Below, in pieces: positions 13,499 through 26,500 of a stretch of DNA of 64,000 nucleotides. The number at the start of each line of letters is the position of its first letter. Position 1 is the first letter of the stretch. The notes below the pieces were generated by a model that searched no databases, was not told the origin of the DNA, and worked only from the letters and a program-made list of their open reading frames with translations. The position numbers and the translations under genes are program-made. The stretch comes from Arabidopsis thaliana (taxonomy: Eukaryota > Streptophyta > Magnoliopsida > Brassicales > Brassicaceae), in NCBI RefSeq assembly GCF_000001735.4, contig NC_003075.7, positions 373,001 to 437,000 on the forward strand, in the 5' to 3' direction.

Positions 13499-14864
13499 AA
13501 ATTCCAAGAAAAACCAGTTAGAGCTTTCGTCATTGAAATATCAAACATGAAAGAAAGTCCATCAAGAAAGAAAAAAATGATTTGACTAAAAGTTTGCTTG
13601 GAGACAAAGCTGAAGAAGACCCAAGAATTTTTGAAAAAGTAAGAAGTAAAATTTTATTCCCAAATTTGATTCGCGTTCTACCACTAAAAAGGAAAAAGGA
13701 CAAATCTTGATTTGGACAAGTCGTGGTTTCGTGTTTGAAACTCGTTGTCTTTTAATTTTTGCCTTTATTGCTTAAATTTTGAATATATTTTGCTTTGTTC
13801 TTCTTCTCTTCTCTCTGTGGTTTTGCTTTCCACTTTCCAGAAAAGCGAAGGTTTGGTAATAGTGATATACGTGGTCCCATCTGATTGGCTGTCCATAAAG
13901 AAAACGGAACGTTATTAACCCCTTGAAAAGACTGTAGTACCCTTCATTTAAAACTGTTATTACATGTTTGACTTTCCCTTTCCCGTACGGCTCGCTTGAT
14001 ATCGGGGGATATTCCATTTTACTTTCAAATTATTATTATTAAAATCACTTAAAATACGAGTTTACAGATAATAATGAAATTAAAAAGTCAACGATTAAAG
14101 ACTTTAATAAACCAATGAAATAACCCAAAAGTTCCTTACTACAGTGTTGTTATAATAATCGCAATAAATATTTTAATTTTCAAACATCTGTCAGTAGGAG
14201 TGCTGTCTGAAAATCTGCAAGCCTACTCAAACCGTATTAATTGTTATATTCGCTTTTGTGGTTACAACAAAAAGCGAAGTTCCTCGAAGTTTCTTCCATT
14301 ATTGCCTGATCTACCTCCACTACGCTCGGCTCTATATATATTTTTCTTATTATATACTCACTCCAAAGAAACTCATTAACCAATATAGCTTATAATAATA
14401 ATTAAGTATACAATTATCGATTGTATAAAACTCCTACTTATATCTTCCTTCGTTCAGATTAGAAAATTTGATTAATTCTAAGCATTGTTCATTAGTTGGC
14501 AATGAGCAAAATAACAATTGGTTGATAGATAAATAATACGCTTTTCGATATTTAGGCCGTAGAGCGTTTTCTTTAAGCCCAATATGAGTCCAATACACCA
14601 AGAAAGGAAGAATAAGATTCCAGGGACACTTTAAAAACGGCGTCGTGTTCACAAAAGCCTTTTCGTATATTGACCATATTACCCTCCACAGCGATTGTCG
14701 TCATCTAACAGTTAACGCCGTCAAAAGATTCTGTAACGGCATTGGTTCAACAGTCTCCGGTTTGATCGCCCAATCATATCTCTGCCGCTGACGTAAGAAT
14801 CTACTTGTACACTGCAATTTCCACAAGCCAAAGGGAAAGCTTTTATTTTGAGGAAGACGAAGCA
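13499..14864. other. Intergenic between two divergent genes
   Basis: Shared upstream region of ECA2 (minus) and the NC-domain gene (plus). It is AT-rich with no supported gene. TATATATATTT near 14332 and a GGCC/AGCCCA patch near 14575 are the only promoter-like words I would note. Confidence 0.35.
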
Positions 14865-16060
14865 ATGGGTGTACTCACGAACAAAGTCGAGAGAGACGAG
14901 CTTAAACCTGGTGATCACATCTACACTTATCGAGCCGTCTTCGCTTATTCTCACCACGGTACCTTCGATTTCTTCCTTTTGATTTCATCATCAATGAGCT
15001 TTTGGCATGAATCATCCATAGTTTTTCCTCAATTTGGATCTTCTTTGTGTAAATTTTAGGGTTTATGTTACCTCTTTCCGTTGCAGAGATGAAGAAACAA
15101 ACCGTCATTTGGTTTCTTATTGGGTTATTGTGTCAAAAACTCTGTTTTGTTATTAGGTCTTTTTCCCTCATGCCAAAGTTTTTGACTTTATTGAAACGGA
15201 TCTTCAAAAAGTCTCATCTTTTGTTTTCTCTGGATTCAATCGTACTGATGATGACTTGTCCTTCTATAGTCAATGGTGGTAGCAAATAGATTTTGATTGC
15301 TTTTGTTGACATTTCAACTGAAGAAAGCATTTTGTTTTCTTCTAAATTTTCCACATTTGTAGGCGTATTTGTTGGTGGTTGCAAAGTGGTTCATTTCAAA
15401 CCTGAGCACAGCTTGATATCTCCTACACTCGCTTCTTCTTCTTCTTCTTCGTCTTCTTCAGTTTCAGAGGTTAATGATTCTTCAGAAGCTCCTTGTCCTA
15501 CATATCCTGACTGTGGATATAAACGACCAAAGAGTGGAGTAGTACTTTCTTGCCTAGACTGCTTTCTCAAGAAAGGTTCTCTCTACCGTTTTGATTATGG
15601 AGTCAGCTCATCGATTTTCCTCACCAGATTCCGCGGTGGCACGTGCACAACTGCTCCATCTGACCCGCTTCAAACAGTCATCCATAGAGCAATGCACCTT
15701 CTCCAAAACGGATTTGGTAACTACAATGTCTTCCAGAATAACTGCGAAGATTTTGCTCTCTACTGCAAGACAGGATTGCTCATTCTGGATAAGAACGGGG
15801 TTGGGAGAAGTGGTCAAGCCAGTTCTATCATAGGTGCTCCTCTAGCTGCACTACTCTCGTCACCTCTCACATTGTTGATTCCAAATCCTGTTGGTGTAGC
15901 AACTGTCACTGCTGGGATGTATTGTATGAGTAGGTATGCTACTGATATCGGTGTTAGAAACGATGTGATCAAGGTTCCTGTTGAGGATTTAGCTCTGAAC
16001 CTTGGCCTTAAACCTCTCAAGAGAAAAAGGAAAGCTTGTGACACCAGCATTTCCAGGTGA
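14865..16060 (+). CDS. LRAT/NC-domain protein (At4g00905-like)
   Basis: Two exons: 14865-14958 and 15363-16060, with the first ending after one base of a Gly codon; 263 residues. The LRAT/NC domain starts close to the N-terminus: residues 15-40 read [19 protein letters not shown], with the catalytic-type His, then [11 protein letters not shown]. The conserved Cys motif [15 protein letters not shown] lies near residue 160. NlpC/P60-like LRAT proteins act as thiol acyltransferases or phospholipases; the plant members have no settled substrate. A hydrophobic stretch ([20 protein letters not shown]) after the domain could anchor the protein to a membrane. The basic tail (KRKRKA) is unusual for an enzyme. 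A serine run ([11 protein letters not shown]) lies between the two halves. Confidence 0.9.
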
Positions 16061-16369
16061 ACACATATTCTATAATATTCACCAAAAAGTACAGAACATT
16101 GGCCAATGTTTAGTCACGATCTTATTTTTCCTTGATCTCTTTCTTGCTTGCCATGGCGACATAAGGATTCTCTAGATACATTGTAGATTCCAATCAAGAT
16201 TTGGTTCTATCACTTGCTTTTAGCCTTAAAAGTTGAAACCATGCCGAAGAAAATTTCGGATACAGAACTAAGCAAAATCATACACTAAAGGCTTATATAT
16301 ACACATGAAAACTTCTTCGGTTTAAAATCTTCATGTATGATGAGTTTTCGATGTGTAATTGAAAGTGAT
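16061..16369. other. Short convergent intergenic spacer
   Basis: 3' flanks of the NC-domain gene and of ALMT10. Nothing else seen. Confidence 0.4.
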
Positions 16370-18287
16370 TTAGGAACTTAGTGGTGGTTGTTTAGTGTTG
16401 TTGTCTCCGGTTTTCTTTTTCGAATCTTGTTCGAAATCTGCAAGATTTGCCAGTTCATCGACTGCTTCAACGGCTGTTTGAATTCTAGCTGCGTTTTCGA
16501 TTAACAACGAAACCAAAGTGGCAACTGGAAGGACTTCATGTAGGCTCATGGACGTGGTTCTCTCTTCGCTGTCTACTTTGTTCTCCTCTTCAGATGGAAC
16601 TTCTTCAGGCTTATTGGTTTCAATTGGAACATTTTTTAAAGTTTCTTGAAGCTCTTGTACTGCAGAGTTCATATCAAACACCAGGAAATCCATCTTCGAT
16701 GATTTTCTCGTGTTCTTCATCATATCCGCTAATTCTCTTAGGATTTTTGAAGAAGCTGAGCTCAGTTTCATACATGCCTCCCCGAAATGGTTCTTGACCT
16801 GGTCTGGTGCCTGTAGAAGCAGAAGACACCACTTTTAGTTTCACAGTCTCTGAAAGTTAGTCTTCTTCAAAACTATGATAAAATCTAAAAGGTTACCTCT
16901 GTTTCATAGTTGATGCAGATACTGAGATTCTCAAGGCAATAAGCACATCTGCGCATAGCAGCCCCTATCTTTACGTATAGCTTCCATGGATGCCGAAAGT
17001 TAAAGCTTCCATGTGCAGGTTCCCATCTCGCTAGATTCGCCTGAGAGAAAGAAAAACCCGAAAACCGAATAAGCGGCTGCAAATCAAAAAGATAAATGAA
17101 CTTTTCTTTATCCCCATAGATAATCTGTTTAAGTTACCATGGCTTCCTCTGTTCCCTTAGAGTTGAGTACACATTTGAATCCTTGCAATTTCATGTTAGT
17201 GTTTTCATCTTCATTTCGATTCGTTGAGACTTCGTTCTCCTTAAAGTACTCTGCTACACAGCCTGCAGTTTTAGTAACAGTCAGCACTCTAGCTATAATG
17301 CTGAATCTGTCATAACAATTTTGGTTTCCTTATTCCCTTACCGTCTAACGAATCAGCAAGTTTTTCGAGGTTACGTTCAATAAGACGGTGAAGCTGAGAT
17401 CCTGCCCAAATCGGACAGAAGAAGACAGTAATGATAATGCAAATAGATGTTCCTATTGCAATAGTTGATACTCTTTGCTGAGCCAATTCAACAAGCTTAT
17501 CTACTCGGTAACCGCCTACTGAGACAAGGCTAAATGTGAGGATAAAGATCATTGCTCCATAGTCGAATCTGGCTTTGAATGACGGCACAAACCGCGAGTA
17601 AGTAGCTGCGAAGGCTGCAAGAATCAAACCCACAAGAGAAATTTAATAAAGATGGATCCTTCTTTTTTGTTATTTGCAATAAAGACTGATTCTTGTTAGG
17701 GTTTTGGCCATTATTACCAAAGAGAAAAACAGAGCATCCAATCACAAAAACCTCAGCTTTTCCTGATTGTGTGGCGACCCAATGAACAGCAATGCCTAGT
17801 GATCCAGCTAATATAGTTGCCACAACTCTGTTTACACATTTGCAGAATGTTGCTCCTGTTGTACATGGAGATACATATACATACATGTCAATTTCGCTAA
17901 CTAAGAAGAAGAAAGTTGCAAAATTCTGAAAATGGGTTTTGTTTACGTACCAACATTGGACTCGAAGACGACCACAACAGTCATGATAGCCCACATAGCA
18001 TTTCCTCCAACACCATCATACAAAGGTCTCATGTAATAAAAGATTGAGACTAATGAAAGTGCAAGTCCTACTTTAAGACAATGTACCACTTTGGCCGGAT
18101 CATCTGCCCCAATCCTCCAAGCTTTCCTCATAAACTTAGCTACCCGCTCCATGATCACCTTCATTACCAAATCCTTTAGCCAAAGAAAGATCCTTTTACT
18201 TAGTCCCGATCTAGGAACCAATCTCTCTGTTGTCCCATTGTCTACACTTATCCTCCACTCTAGCTTCCCTGCTTCTTGTGTTGCCAT
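16370..18287 (-). CDS. ALMT10: Aluminium-activated malate transporter family anion channel
   Basis: Six exons: 18287-17951, 17855-17718, 17614-17342, 17262-17138, 17040-16897 and 16810-16370. They join in phase to 485 residues. The frame stays open a little 5' but with no ATG, so the start is the [11 protein letters not shown] methionine. About six hydrophobic helices lie between residues 75 and 235 ([78 protein letters not shown]). The motif [22 protein letters not shown], characteristic of plant ALMTs, follows. The cytosolic half carries [21 protein letters not shown], also diagnostic. ALMTs are voltage-dependent anion channels for malate or chloride in the plasma membrane or tonoplast. The exact substrate of this member is not deducible. 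The symbol is from memory of the chromosomal position. Confidence 0.92.
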
Positions 18288-18399
18288 ATTATTATACCCG
18301 AGAACTTGAATTTTTAACCCTAAACCAGAACTTCCGAACAAAATGAGTCTTTTGGTTAAGAATGTTTTGGGTTTGTTTTGATGAGCAATGCAATTTGGA

Positions 18400-20660
18400 G
18401 TGTTACATATATAGAAATTATAAGACTTTACTACTTTTGAAAATTCTTGAACTGATTTTAAGTGGTGAACTAATATTATTTGTTATCTACTACTATATAT
18501 TATTGATAACTCTCTCCCACTTTGATATGCAAAAAAGATGAAGTGGCCTAATTGAAATTTTATATGATTTGTTAAATTTTGTGCTACAAAGTCGTCATCG
18601 CATAAGTACTGATGTTGAAACCTTCGTACATCCATCCATTTCATTGCAACGTCATAAATTTTATATCATCGAAAAAAAGTCACAAAAATTAGATAATAAA
18701 TTTAATGTCACAAGAGATAAGAAGTTTTGATTCATATACATTAATTGCACATCTAAAAACGATCCAAGATTTGGTATATAATCAACCCTAACTTGTACTA
18801 TAGTCTATCATATAAATATATTGTAAGTTCGTTTCATACAATTATATACTCGTAAGAAATTTGAAAGGATTGATATCATTTATGATTGAGTAGCTCATTA
18901 CTCAAATTCCATCAACCAAAAGGTTAACTATTACATGCACTAGACACTAGCCACTAAAGTGATATCAATATATATATATATATATATATATATTTGAGTG
19001 TTTATTGCATATTTGCATGCGTACATACATACATGATTTCACGTTAATTAAGTAAAACACATGAAAAGTGGATTGTCGTAAGCAAATAAAGCCCTTCGCA
19101 TACTCCTTTTTTGGATTAGAGAATTCACTGCATGACGAAATAACTTTATTAGTCTTATTTGATGTATTATTTATTTTTTCATTCGTTTAAAAAAAATATA
19201 CCTACATGCACCAAGTGATATCAAAATATATATGAAAGTGGCACGTTTGACTTGCACTACCTTTTAATAATGTACATATCAAAAGTTACAATTCTTGAGA
19301 GGTAACATATATATACAGACAAACCAATTAGAAGAAAATTTGACATCTATAACCTAACTTTAATTTAGGTCACTAAGTGTGCCCCAAATCATAAGAGACC
19401 TAATTTAATTGGGCTCCCTATCAAAATATTATCTTGCCCTAAGTGGACGCACTTATATATATTATCACTAAACAAGATTTTTATTTATGTTTTTTTAATT
19501 CATATGTGTGGTCCAAAATTAATTGAAGAAATTTTTTGTACTACTTTAGCTACTTCGGGTTTCCCTATTGGGTCTTGTGAATATTTATGAAGTTCCCTTC
19601 AGCTTATCACTTTTGGTTAATGATGTGATAAGAAGAGCGGTTTAACTTTATTTTGTCTTATCGAATTAGTTTTTAAATATATCGTGTTGGAATTAGGTCA
19701 TGATTGAAATAGATTTTTTTATAAAGATTTTTATTGTATTTCGCAAAATAAAATCTAATATCATCGGCATGCAAATGTTGATTGAACAATAGGCAGAATT
19801 TATTTTTGTTCTATATCGCAATATCAAATGAACATATCATGACATAAAATAAATATATGATGTTTTCTTTTCGATAAAATAAGTTATTTTTTTTTTGTTC
19901 CTAAGGAACAACAAAAAAAAGTTTTTTGTTTATTTTATTTTATTTTTTTGCAAATAAAATTATTAATGTTTCAAGTTTAACAAATAAAAATATATTTCAA
20001 TGTGATTTATGGATACTAAATAAGCTCTTGACTTCTGTTCTCAACTTCTCATGGATTATTTCGGATTTTGCTGACACAACATTTTTAGTGGATCAAAGTG
20101 GCTAACAAAGTCATACGTCCTATATATCACGTTACTTCTTTTGTCTCCTATTTTTTTTTTCATTTTTCATTTGGAAGTTTGATGATTTTTATTTTCTTGA
20201 TAAAAAAATATCAATACTGTTTTCAAATACAAGTTAAAAGATATAATAATTCTACAAATTTGATAGTTTAAAACTACATTTACCTGAATTATTTTTAAAC
20301 GTGGTCCAACACTCTCATAGACAAATCGATAGTTTCCTTTTATGAATGCCGAGTCGTTCGCTAATCTGACTTACATGCAATACAACTCGTACGAGCTAAG
20401 TAATAACTACGTGACACCGATGCATATCTCTTTGGGCCAGTCGGATATTCTTAAAAGGGCGATTAGGCCTACCTTAATAGGCCAAACAAGTCCAACAGTG
20501 CAGGTTTAATTACGTTACGTTTTGGTCTATTATATTTATCCAAATCTCTAATCTATATGACACTATAATTTGGGCTTTATTAGGCCTATTTAAGTGTTAC
20601 TAATAGTCCACTATGCTGTTCGTGAACGACGTCAATTTGCATTAATAGTCCACTAGCTAG
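18400..20660. other. Long AT-rich intergenic region
   Basis: No coding frame of weight on either strand. It contains a (TA)n run at 18968-18993, several A/T runs, and a region of AGGCC/GGGCC words at 20430-20600 that looks like the proximal promoter of the downstream plus-strand gene. I found no terminal repeats of a transposon here. Confidence 0.4.
18968..18993. repeat. (TA)n microsatellite
   Basis: About 13 TA units in a row, seen directly. Confidence 0.9.
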
Positions 20661-20766
20661 ACAAAGGTTTCACTAAAGAAGCCCTAAACCGTTTCGTTTT
20701 CCCAAGAACTTCTTGTTCATCTTCTTCGCGCTCGTCTCTTTCCAATTCCAGTCTTGTTTCGAAGTA

Positions 20767-22382
20767 ATGGCTACTCGCGAAACAAATTCCTCACCGGAGA
20801 TTCGCTGCGTCTTTGTAGAAACCAACCTCGACACTCGTCTGGGCGTTCTCATGGAGAGAGATGATATTGTTTCTACTTTCAAAGGTGACTCTTCATAATC
20901 TCTGTTTTTTTTTTTTTTCAGTTTCATTTCTTTTCTAAGTTTCTTTTTGGTTGTTTATTTACAGAGAAAATCTGTAAAGAGCATGAAACGTGTTTCCCAA
21001 GTTTTGGAAACATCACTATCTCCGCTTTGAAGGTAACAATGTTTTCTTCTTCATACCCACTGACATTTTTCTTGCTTAAGAAACAACAACTTTGTTTTTT
21101 TTTGTTTTATAGGTTAAATGTGGTGGTCAATTTTATCATTTAGTTGACTCTCTCATTTTGAACACGGCTTTCCCAAGCAAAGAAACGTTTCTAGTTGTCG
21201 ATGTGCTGAGGGTTGAGGAGAAGGGTAAGATGCTGACCGGAGAAACTCCGTTGTCAAACCCTAATTTACTTGAGAGAGAGACCAAGACTATTAAGGATGT
21301 TGATAAAACTAAAAAGAGGAAACTGAAAAGTTTGGATAGTGCCAAAAGAAGTCGTAAGAAACTATCTCTTGTGGATCAGTCAAGTGGTAAAGGAGTGGTT
21401 GAACCTTTTGCAATAGGAAAAGGTAACCTCTGTTTTTCTCTTTATTATGGTCTATGAACTCTTTAGTTGTTGTTATTGGAGAGTATTAGACAGTAGTTGA
21501 GTTACCTTTTATTGTATGATCTGATTTTATTAAGACATTGAAAGAGGCTAGGTGGTCTTACTCTTGAACTAGTGATAGAAACTGAATTAGCTATGTTGCG
21601 TGGGAATCACAAATTAATCATAAGCAAAACTACTAAAAACGAAATTTTTAGCTTATAACAATAGTTGAATTCTGTTTTTAGAGTGGCCCTTAATTAATAT
21701 ATGTATATTTATATGATCAATAGACCTTGAAAAGGGAGAAAAAAGTGTTGCTACGGATATTGCACTTGTGGATGATGAGAACGAGAGTCACAAAGATGAT
21801 GATGTTCGTGTAGTAGAAGGTAAACGTTTATGTTTACAGCTAACCTTACGGATTTTCATTTCTAGATGATGTTACATAAGCCTTGATTAGTTCCAACTGC
21901 TGCAATTAATCATTTAACTGCTTAATTGTTAGACATCAATCAATCTGCTGATGTTGAGAACGAAGGGATCAACAAAGATGATGGTGTTGATGCAACTTCT
22001 GAATCTTTTCCAAACTCGACAGGAGAAAAGAAGCCAGTTACCAATATTCTTGTATTAATGGCGCCTGTGCCAAACAGTAATTTCAGTTCCTTGTTGAATA
22101 TTCATTTTATTTTCTCTAATCATATATAACGTGGGACGTTTCTATTAACTCGTAAATTGCTGAATCTGTGTAGAGAAAAAGGTTGGTACAAAGAACAATG
22201 GTGGAAAAGATGCTGATGACAAGGCCTCGACTAAAGAAGTTACTGAAGTGGCTTCTAGCTCAAGGAACGTTGACCACGATGTTGTTATGGGAGACTTGCA
22301 AGAGAATGTGGAGAAAGTTGTTAAGAAATCAACAAAGAAGTCGAAGAAGAAACAGTCTTCGGACGTTGTGGAGGAGGCTTAA
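20767..22382 (+). CDS. COP1-interacting protein-related (At4g00920-like)
   Basis: Six exons: 20767-20884, 20965-21032, 21113-21422, 21724-21819, 21933-22076 and 22174-22382; 314 residues. The N-terminal 100 residues (SPEIRCVFVETNLDTRL..) match the neighbouring CIP4.1 gene almost exactly, with identical exon 1 and 2 lengths (118 and 68 nt), so the two are tandem duplicates. The rest is acidic/basic low complexity with nuclear-localisation-like clusters (KKRKL, KRSRKK, KKSKKK). CIP4-type proteins bind the ubiquitin ligase COP1 and act as nuclear positive factors in photomorphogenesis. This shorter copy lacks the expanded exon block of its neighbour. No catalytic domain is visible. Confidence 0.85.
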
Positions 22383-22711
22383 GTATTTGTCATCTGAGAT
22401 AAACAATGCTCGATTATGAGCATCATTGATCTCATTTCTATCTTCTTTTGAGTTGCTGAACTTTAATGCTAGCTTGTTCTAGTTTAAGAAACTTGTTTCC
22501 TGTTTTTTCTAATCGTGAGGTTTTTTGGTTTTCTAATGCATGATGTCATTAAGGCTTTAACATTTCACAATCTATGTTGAGATGAATGTTTATTATGAAT
22601 TAATATCGCTTGTACTTGGTTTTTCTTATGAGGATTTTCTTAACGTCAATGTATCTAATGCTAATTGGGATATTGTAACGATGAACAACTTAATAATTGG
22701 TCTATTACAAG

Positions 22712-23215
22712 GTAGAGTCTTCCATTGAAAGCAGCTATTGTTGGTGAAAGATTTGATGAAAAGGATTCAAAGGTAAGCTCATCCTAGTTTCAGCTTGTTG
22801 CCATTCTTCAAGGTTGGGTTGAATAAGAGGAGATTCAGAGGTAATATACTCTGTAGCCCTCTAGAAAGCAGAACCGATATGTTTAAGATTGCTTGTTGGC
22901 AGAGTATAAACTATCCTTTTGTTTCCCTTTTCAGTATGAGACAGTCTCAGGTTTTGTCTGTGAGGCCTTAAGAGAATGATGAACAAGACGAAGGTAAACA
23001 CGAGCGTCAAGATCAGAAGGAGAAGCACCAAGTTTATAGACTAGAGGTACATAGATTCATAGTACTACTTCTCTTTGCACTACCACATTCTGCAAAATGC
23101 ATATTTTATTCTCTTAACTGTTCAGACAGATACTAGCAGGGAATGCCAGAGAAGTGAGTGCAGTCCGGTTCGAACGAGTTAATGATATGGATCAAGTGTG
23201 ATTTGTGAAAGGCCC
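22712..23215 (+). pseudogene. Relic of a CBS/CorC-type transporter (DUF21 family)
   Basis: Plus-strand pieces resemble the transporter-associated domain of plastid DUF21/CBS proteins: AAIVGERFDEKDSK near 22727-22772, YETVSGFVCEAL at about 22936, then EGKHERQDQKEKHQVYRLE at about 22990-23045, and after an intron-like gap NAREVSAVRFERVNDMDQV at about 23145-23200. The frame shifts between pieces and the whole N-terminal membrane part is missing. Exon-like boundaries (GAGGTACATAG, CTGTTCAG) survive, so it arose by DNA duplication and not by retroposition. Confidence 0.6.
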
Positions 23216-23526
23216 GAGATGGTTCCCAAGTTCGTAAGAAAATGGAGAAGTGAGGAAGATTCCGATGGTAATCTCCAAGCCAAGAGAATCATGCATCGAA
23301 ACAAAAGTTTAGTTCCATATATTGTAAAGAGAATTAAGTATTGACTCTAATAATAAATTTGATTAAATTAAATGACTCATTTGCAATAATTACGTAGCTA
23401 AATGGGCTTCACTTACCATTATACGGTCCAATGAACACTGGCTCCGAGTTTTGCCAAGATATAAACGATTCATCTTCTTCGTTTCATGAACAGAAGAAAC
23501 AGAGCAAGTTTACACACAGAGAGTTA

Positions 23527-23535
23527 AAACCCTAA
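23527..23535 (+). promoter_or_regulatory. Telo-box in CIP4.1 leader
   Basis: A perfect AAACCCTAA lies 23 bases before the ATG of CIP4.1. The paralogue has GCCCTAAACC at 20681-20690 in the equivalent place, followed in both by TTTCG. Telo-boxes are frequent in leaders of genes active in dividing plant cells. The conservation between duplicates is seen; the function is inferred. Confidence 0.45.
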
Positions 23536-23557
23536 ACCTTTTCGTTTCCCAGGAACA

Positions 23558-26500
23558 ATGGCTAATCGCGAAACAGATTCCTCACCGGAGATTCGCTGCG
23601 TCTTTGTAGAAACCAACCTCGACACTCGTCTCGCGTTACCTGTGCATAAAGATGAAATCATCTCCGATTTCAAAGGTCTCTCTTCTCAAATTCATCACTG
23701 AATCGGCTTACTAAAACTTATAGTTACTGCGTTTCTCTGATTATTGTGGTTTTTGGTTTATAGACAAAGTACTCAAGGAGCATAAACAAGTTTTCCCAGA
23801 AATTGGAGAAATCAATATCTCTGCGATGAAGGTAATTGGAATTTGCTACTTTGTTTCATACATTAGGAACAATTAATTGATGAGTTGCTTTTTATTTTAT
23901 TTTTCAGGTTAAAAGACGAAGAGAGTTTTATCATTTCTCAGAATCTTTGAATGTGTGTAAGGCTTTTGATGGCATTAGTACAGACTGGTTTATGTATATT
24001 GATGCCGTTAGAGTTGACAAGGGTAAGACGTTGGCTATAATGGATGTTGATCAAAACCTTGAGTTGGTTGAGAAGAAGGAAGAGATTCCAAATGGTAAGA
24101 ATACTAAGGATTTGACTATTGGAGAAGGTTTGGAAACTCAACTTGTTGAGAAAAAGACGAGGAAGAGGAGAATTGTAAGTTCCGGTGGGAAAACAAGTCG
24201 AAAGAAATCTAAGGATCAATCTGTTGTTGCTGCTACAACTCAAAAAGTACAGGGTGAAGTTGCCTCTCAATCTTGTGCAGTTTCACCAAGAGAAAAGCTA
24301 GATGTTGTTGTCACTGGAGCAGGTAACCTCTATTTTGGTTATTATGGAATGTAGTGGATAGTGTTTCTTTAGATGCTATTTGGAGAGTGTTAGTTCATTT
24401 ACCTTTGGTTGTTTGTAATATCTTATGTTCTGTAGACATTGAAAGCGGCGAGATGAACAACATTAGTATGGGAGAGAATCGGCAAACTTCTGTTGCGGAC
24501 AGGCTATTGGAAGAGAAAAATCTCACAGTTAATTCAGAGCTTGTAGATGGGCAAACCAGTGGTGTGGTGAAGGAAGTACTAGACAATCAAACTGTTAAAG
24601 GAGCTCTAGAAAAGCTAGATGATCTTACGGGAGCAATAGAACAAGGTGATTTTTTTTTTTTTTGAACTATTAGCTGTTCGTTATGGTATGCTTACCCTTG
24701 ATAAATTTTTTGAATTTCAATAGATCTTGAAACGGGAGAAATCACTGCTGATATAGTCATGATTGACCAAGAGAAGGGTAGTACACCTGTTTCAGAACTT
24801 GTAGATGGGCAGATTACATCACAAGATGATGAGAGAGGTGAGGGAAGAAGATTGGCTCCAAGTGCTCTCGATAATCTTCAAACTGCTGAAGTGGTGACTA
24901 ACGCGGATAACCAGTTGGAAGCTAGCAGTGGTATGACAACTGGTCCAGCTACAGAGAAGAAGAGAAAGCGAACGAAGGGCTCAAAAGATCACATCAAACA
25001 ATCTACTGCTGCTGCTACTACAAATTCAAGAAAAATTGTGAATGAGATAAATGAATTACCTGGAAATGGAGATTGTGGTGATGCTACTTCTAAATCTCTT
25101 CCAATCCCAGAAAGAGAAACTCTTCAAAATCCTCTTGTAGAAGCAATACAAAAAGGTAATCTCAATTCTTTATTGAATTTAGTTATTCTCTACAATTATG
25201 TTTCAGGGAATTTTGTTAACTCTATGTAGAAACTGAGTTGGGTGTGAAAACTGTCGAAGATGTGGGAACAAATAATATGGAAACTGATACTCTAGTGAGC
25301 CACCCGGAAAATCATTTGGTGGCCAACAGTGAGTTGACATCTACTCCAGTTACTGAGAAGAAGAAAAGGCAAAAGAAGAGCTCAAAAGATCAAATCAATC
25401 TATCTGCTACTGCCGCTACTGCTACCACAGCTTCAAGAGAAATTGTGAACGAGATAAACGGAGCACCTGGAAATGTAGATCGTGTTGATGCTACTTCTGA
25501 ATCTTGTCTAATATCACAAAGAGAAAATCTTGGCAAAGGTAATTTCAGTTCCTTACTGAATTTAGTTATCCTCTACCTTTACAGTGAGACTTCAGGGTTT
25601 TTTTCGTTCGTGTAGAAAATGAGATTGGTGAGAAGATTAAGGAAGATGTGGGAAGCGGAAAAGCTATACCAAGTTCTGCAGATAATATCCAGACCGATAA
25701 ACGGGTGAGCTACCCAGATAATCAGTTGGAGGTTAGCAGTGGTTTGACAACCGGGCCAACTACAGAGAAGAAGAAAAGGCAAAAGAAGTCCTCAAAGAAT
25801 GACATCAATAAATCTACTGCTGCTACTACAACATCAAAGATAATTGTGAATGAGAGGGAGAAGGTATCTGGAAGTATAGATTGTGTTGATGCTACTTCTG
25901 AATCTATTCCTAACTCGAAAGGAGAGAAGCTTTCCGATACTGTTGTAGATGCAAGACAAAATGGTAAATTGGATTCTTGGTCGAATAGAGTTCTTCTTTT
26001 CAGTCATATGTTAATGTCACAGGGAGTTATTATCAACTCATAACTTGTGATTTTTTTTTTGGAAGGAAATGAGATGGGTGACATATTGGTTGACAAGGTG
26101 GGAAGTGGAGAGGCGACTCTTATCGGTGCAGACAAAATACAAGCTGCGAGTGATCTACATGTTGCTGGTATGGCGAGCACCCCACATGCCTTTGTCCAGG
26201 AATCCAAAACGCTGGACCACATAGGTAAAGTTACGGATAGTGAACATGAAGTTCCTAAGGAAAGAGTTGCGATAGATGCTGATCAGGCTAAATCTGTGAA
26301 GTCTACTAAGAAGAAAAGTTCAAGAAAAGCCAAGACCCCAGCTAAAGAAGATACTCTGGTAGATTCTGGTGCACAGAATGTTGAACCTATCAAAGTTGTA
26401 GATGGAGAAGGACATGATAATGTTATCAGAAATGTATTAGATTCTTTGCAGCAAAGGAACGAAGCTGAGGAGAATATGGAGAAAAGTGGGAAGAAATCAA

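Noticed and set aside
15065-15289. 74-codon frame between the two NC-domain exons
   Set aside because: Falls in the intron defined by phase-matching splice sites; removing it restores the conserved HHG/VFVGG junction.
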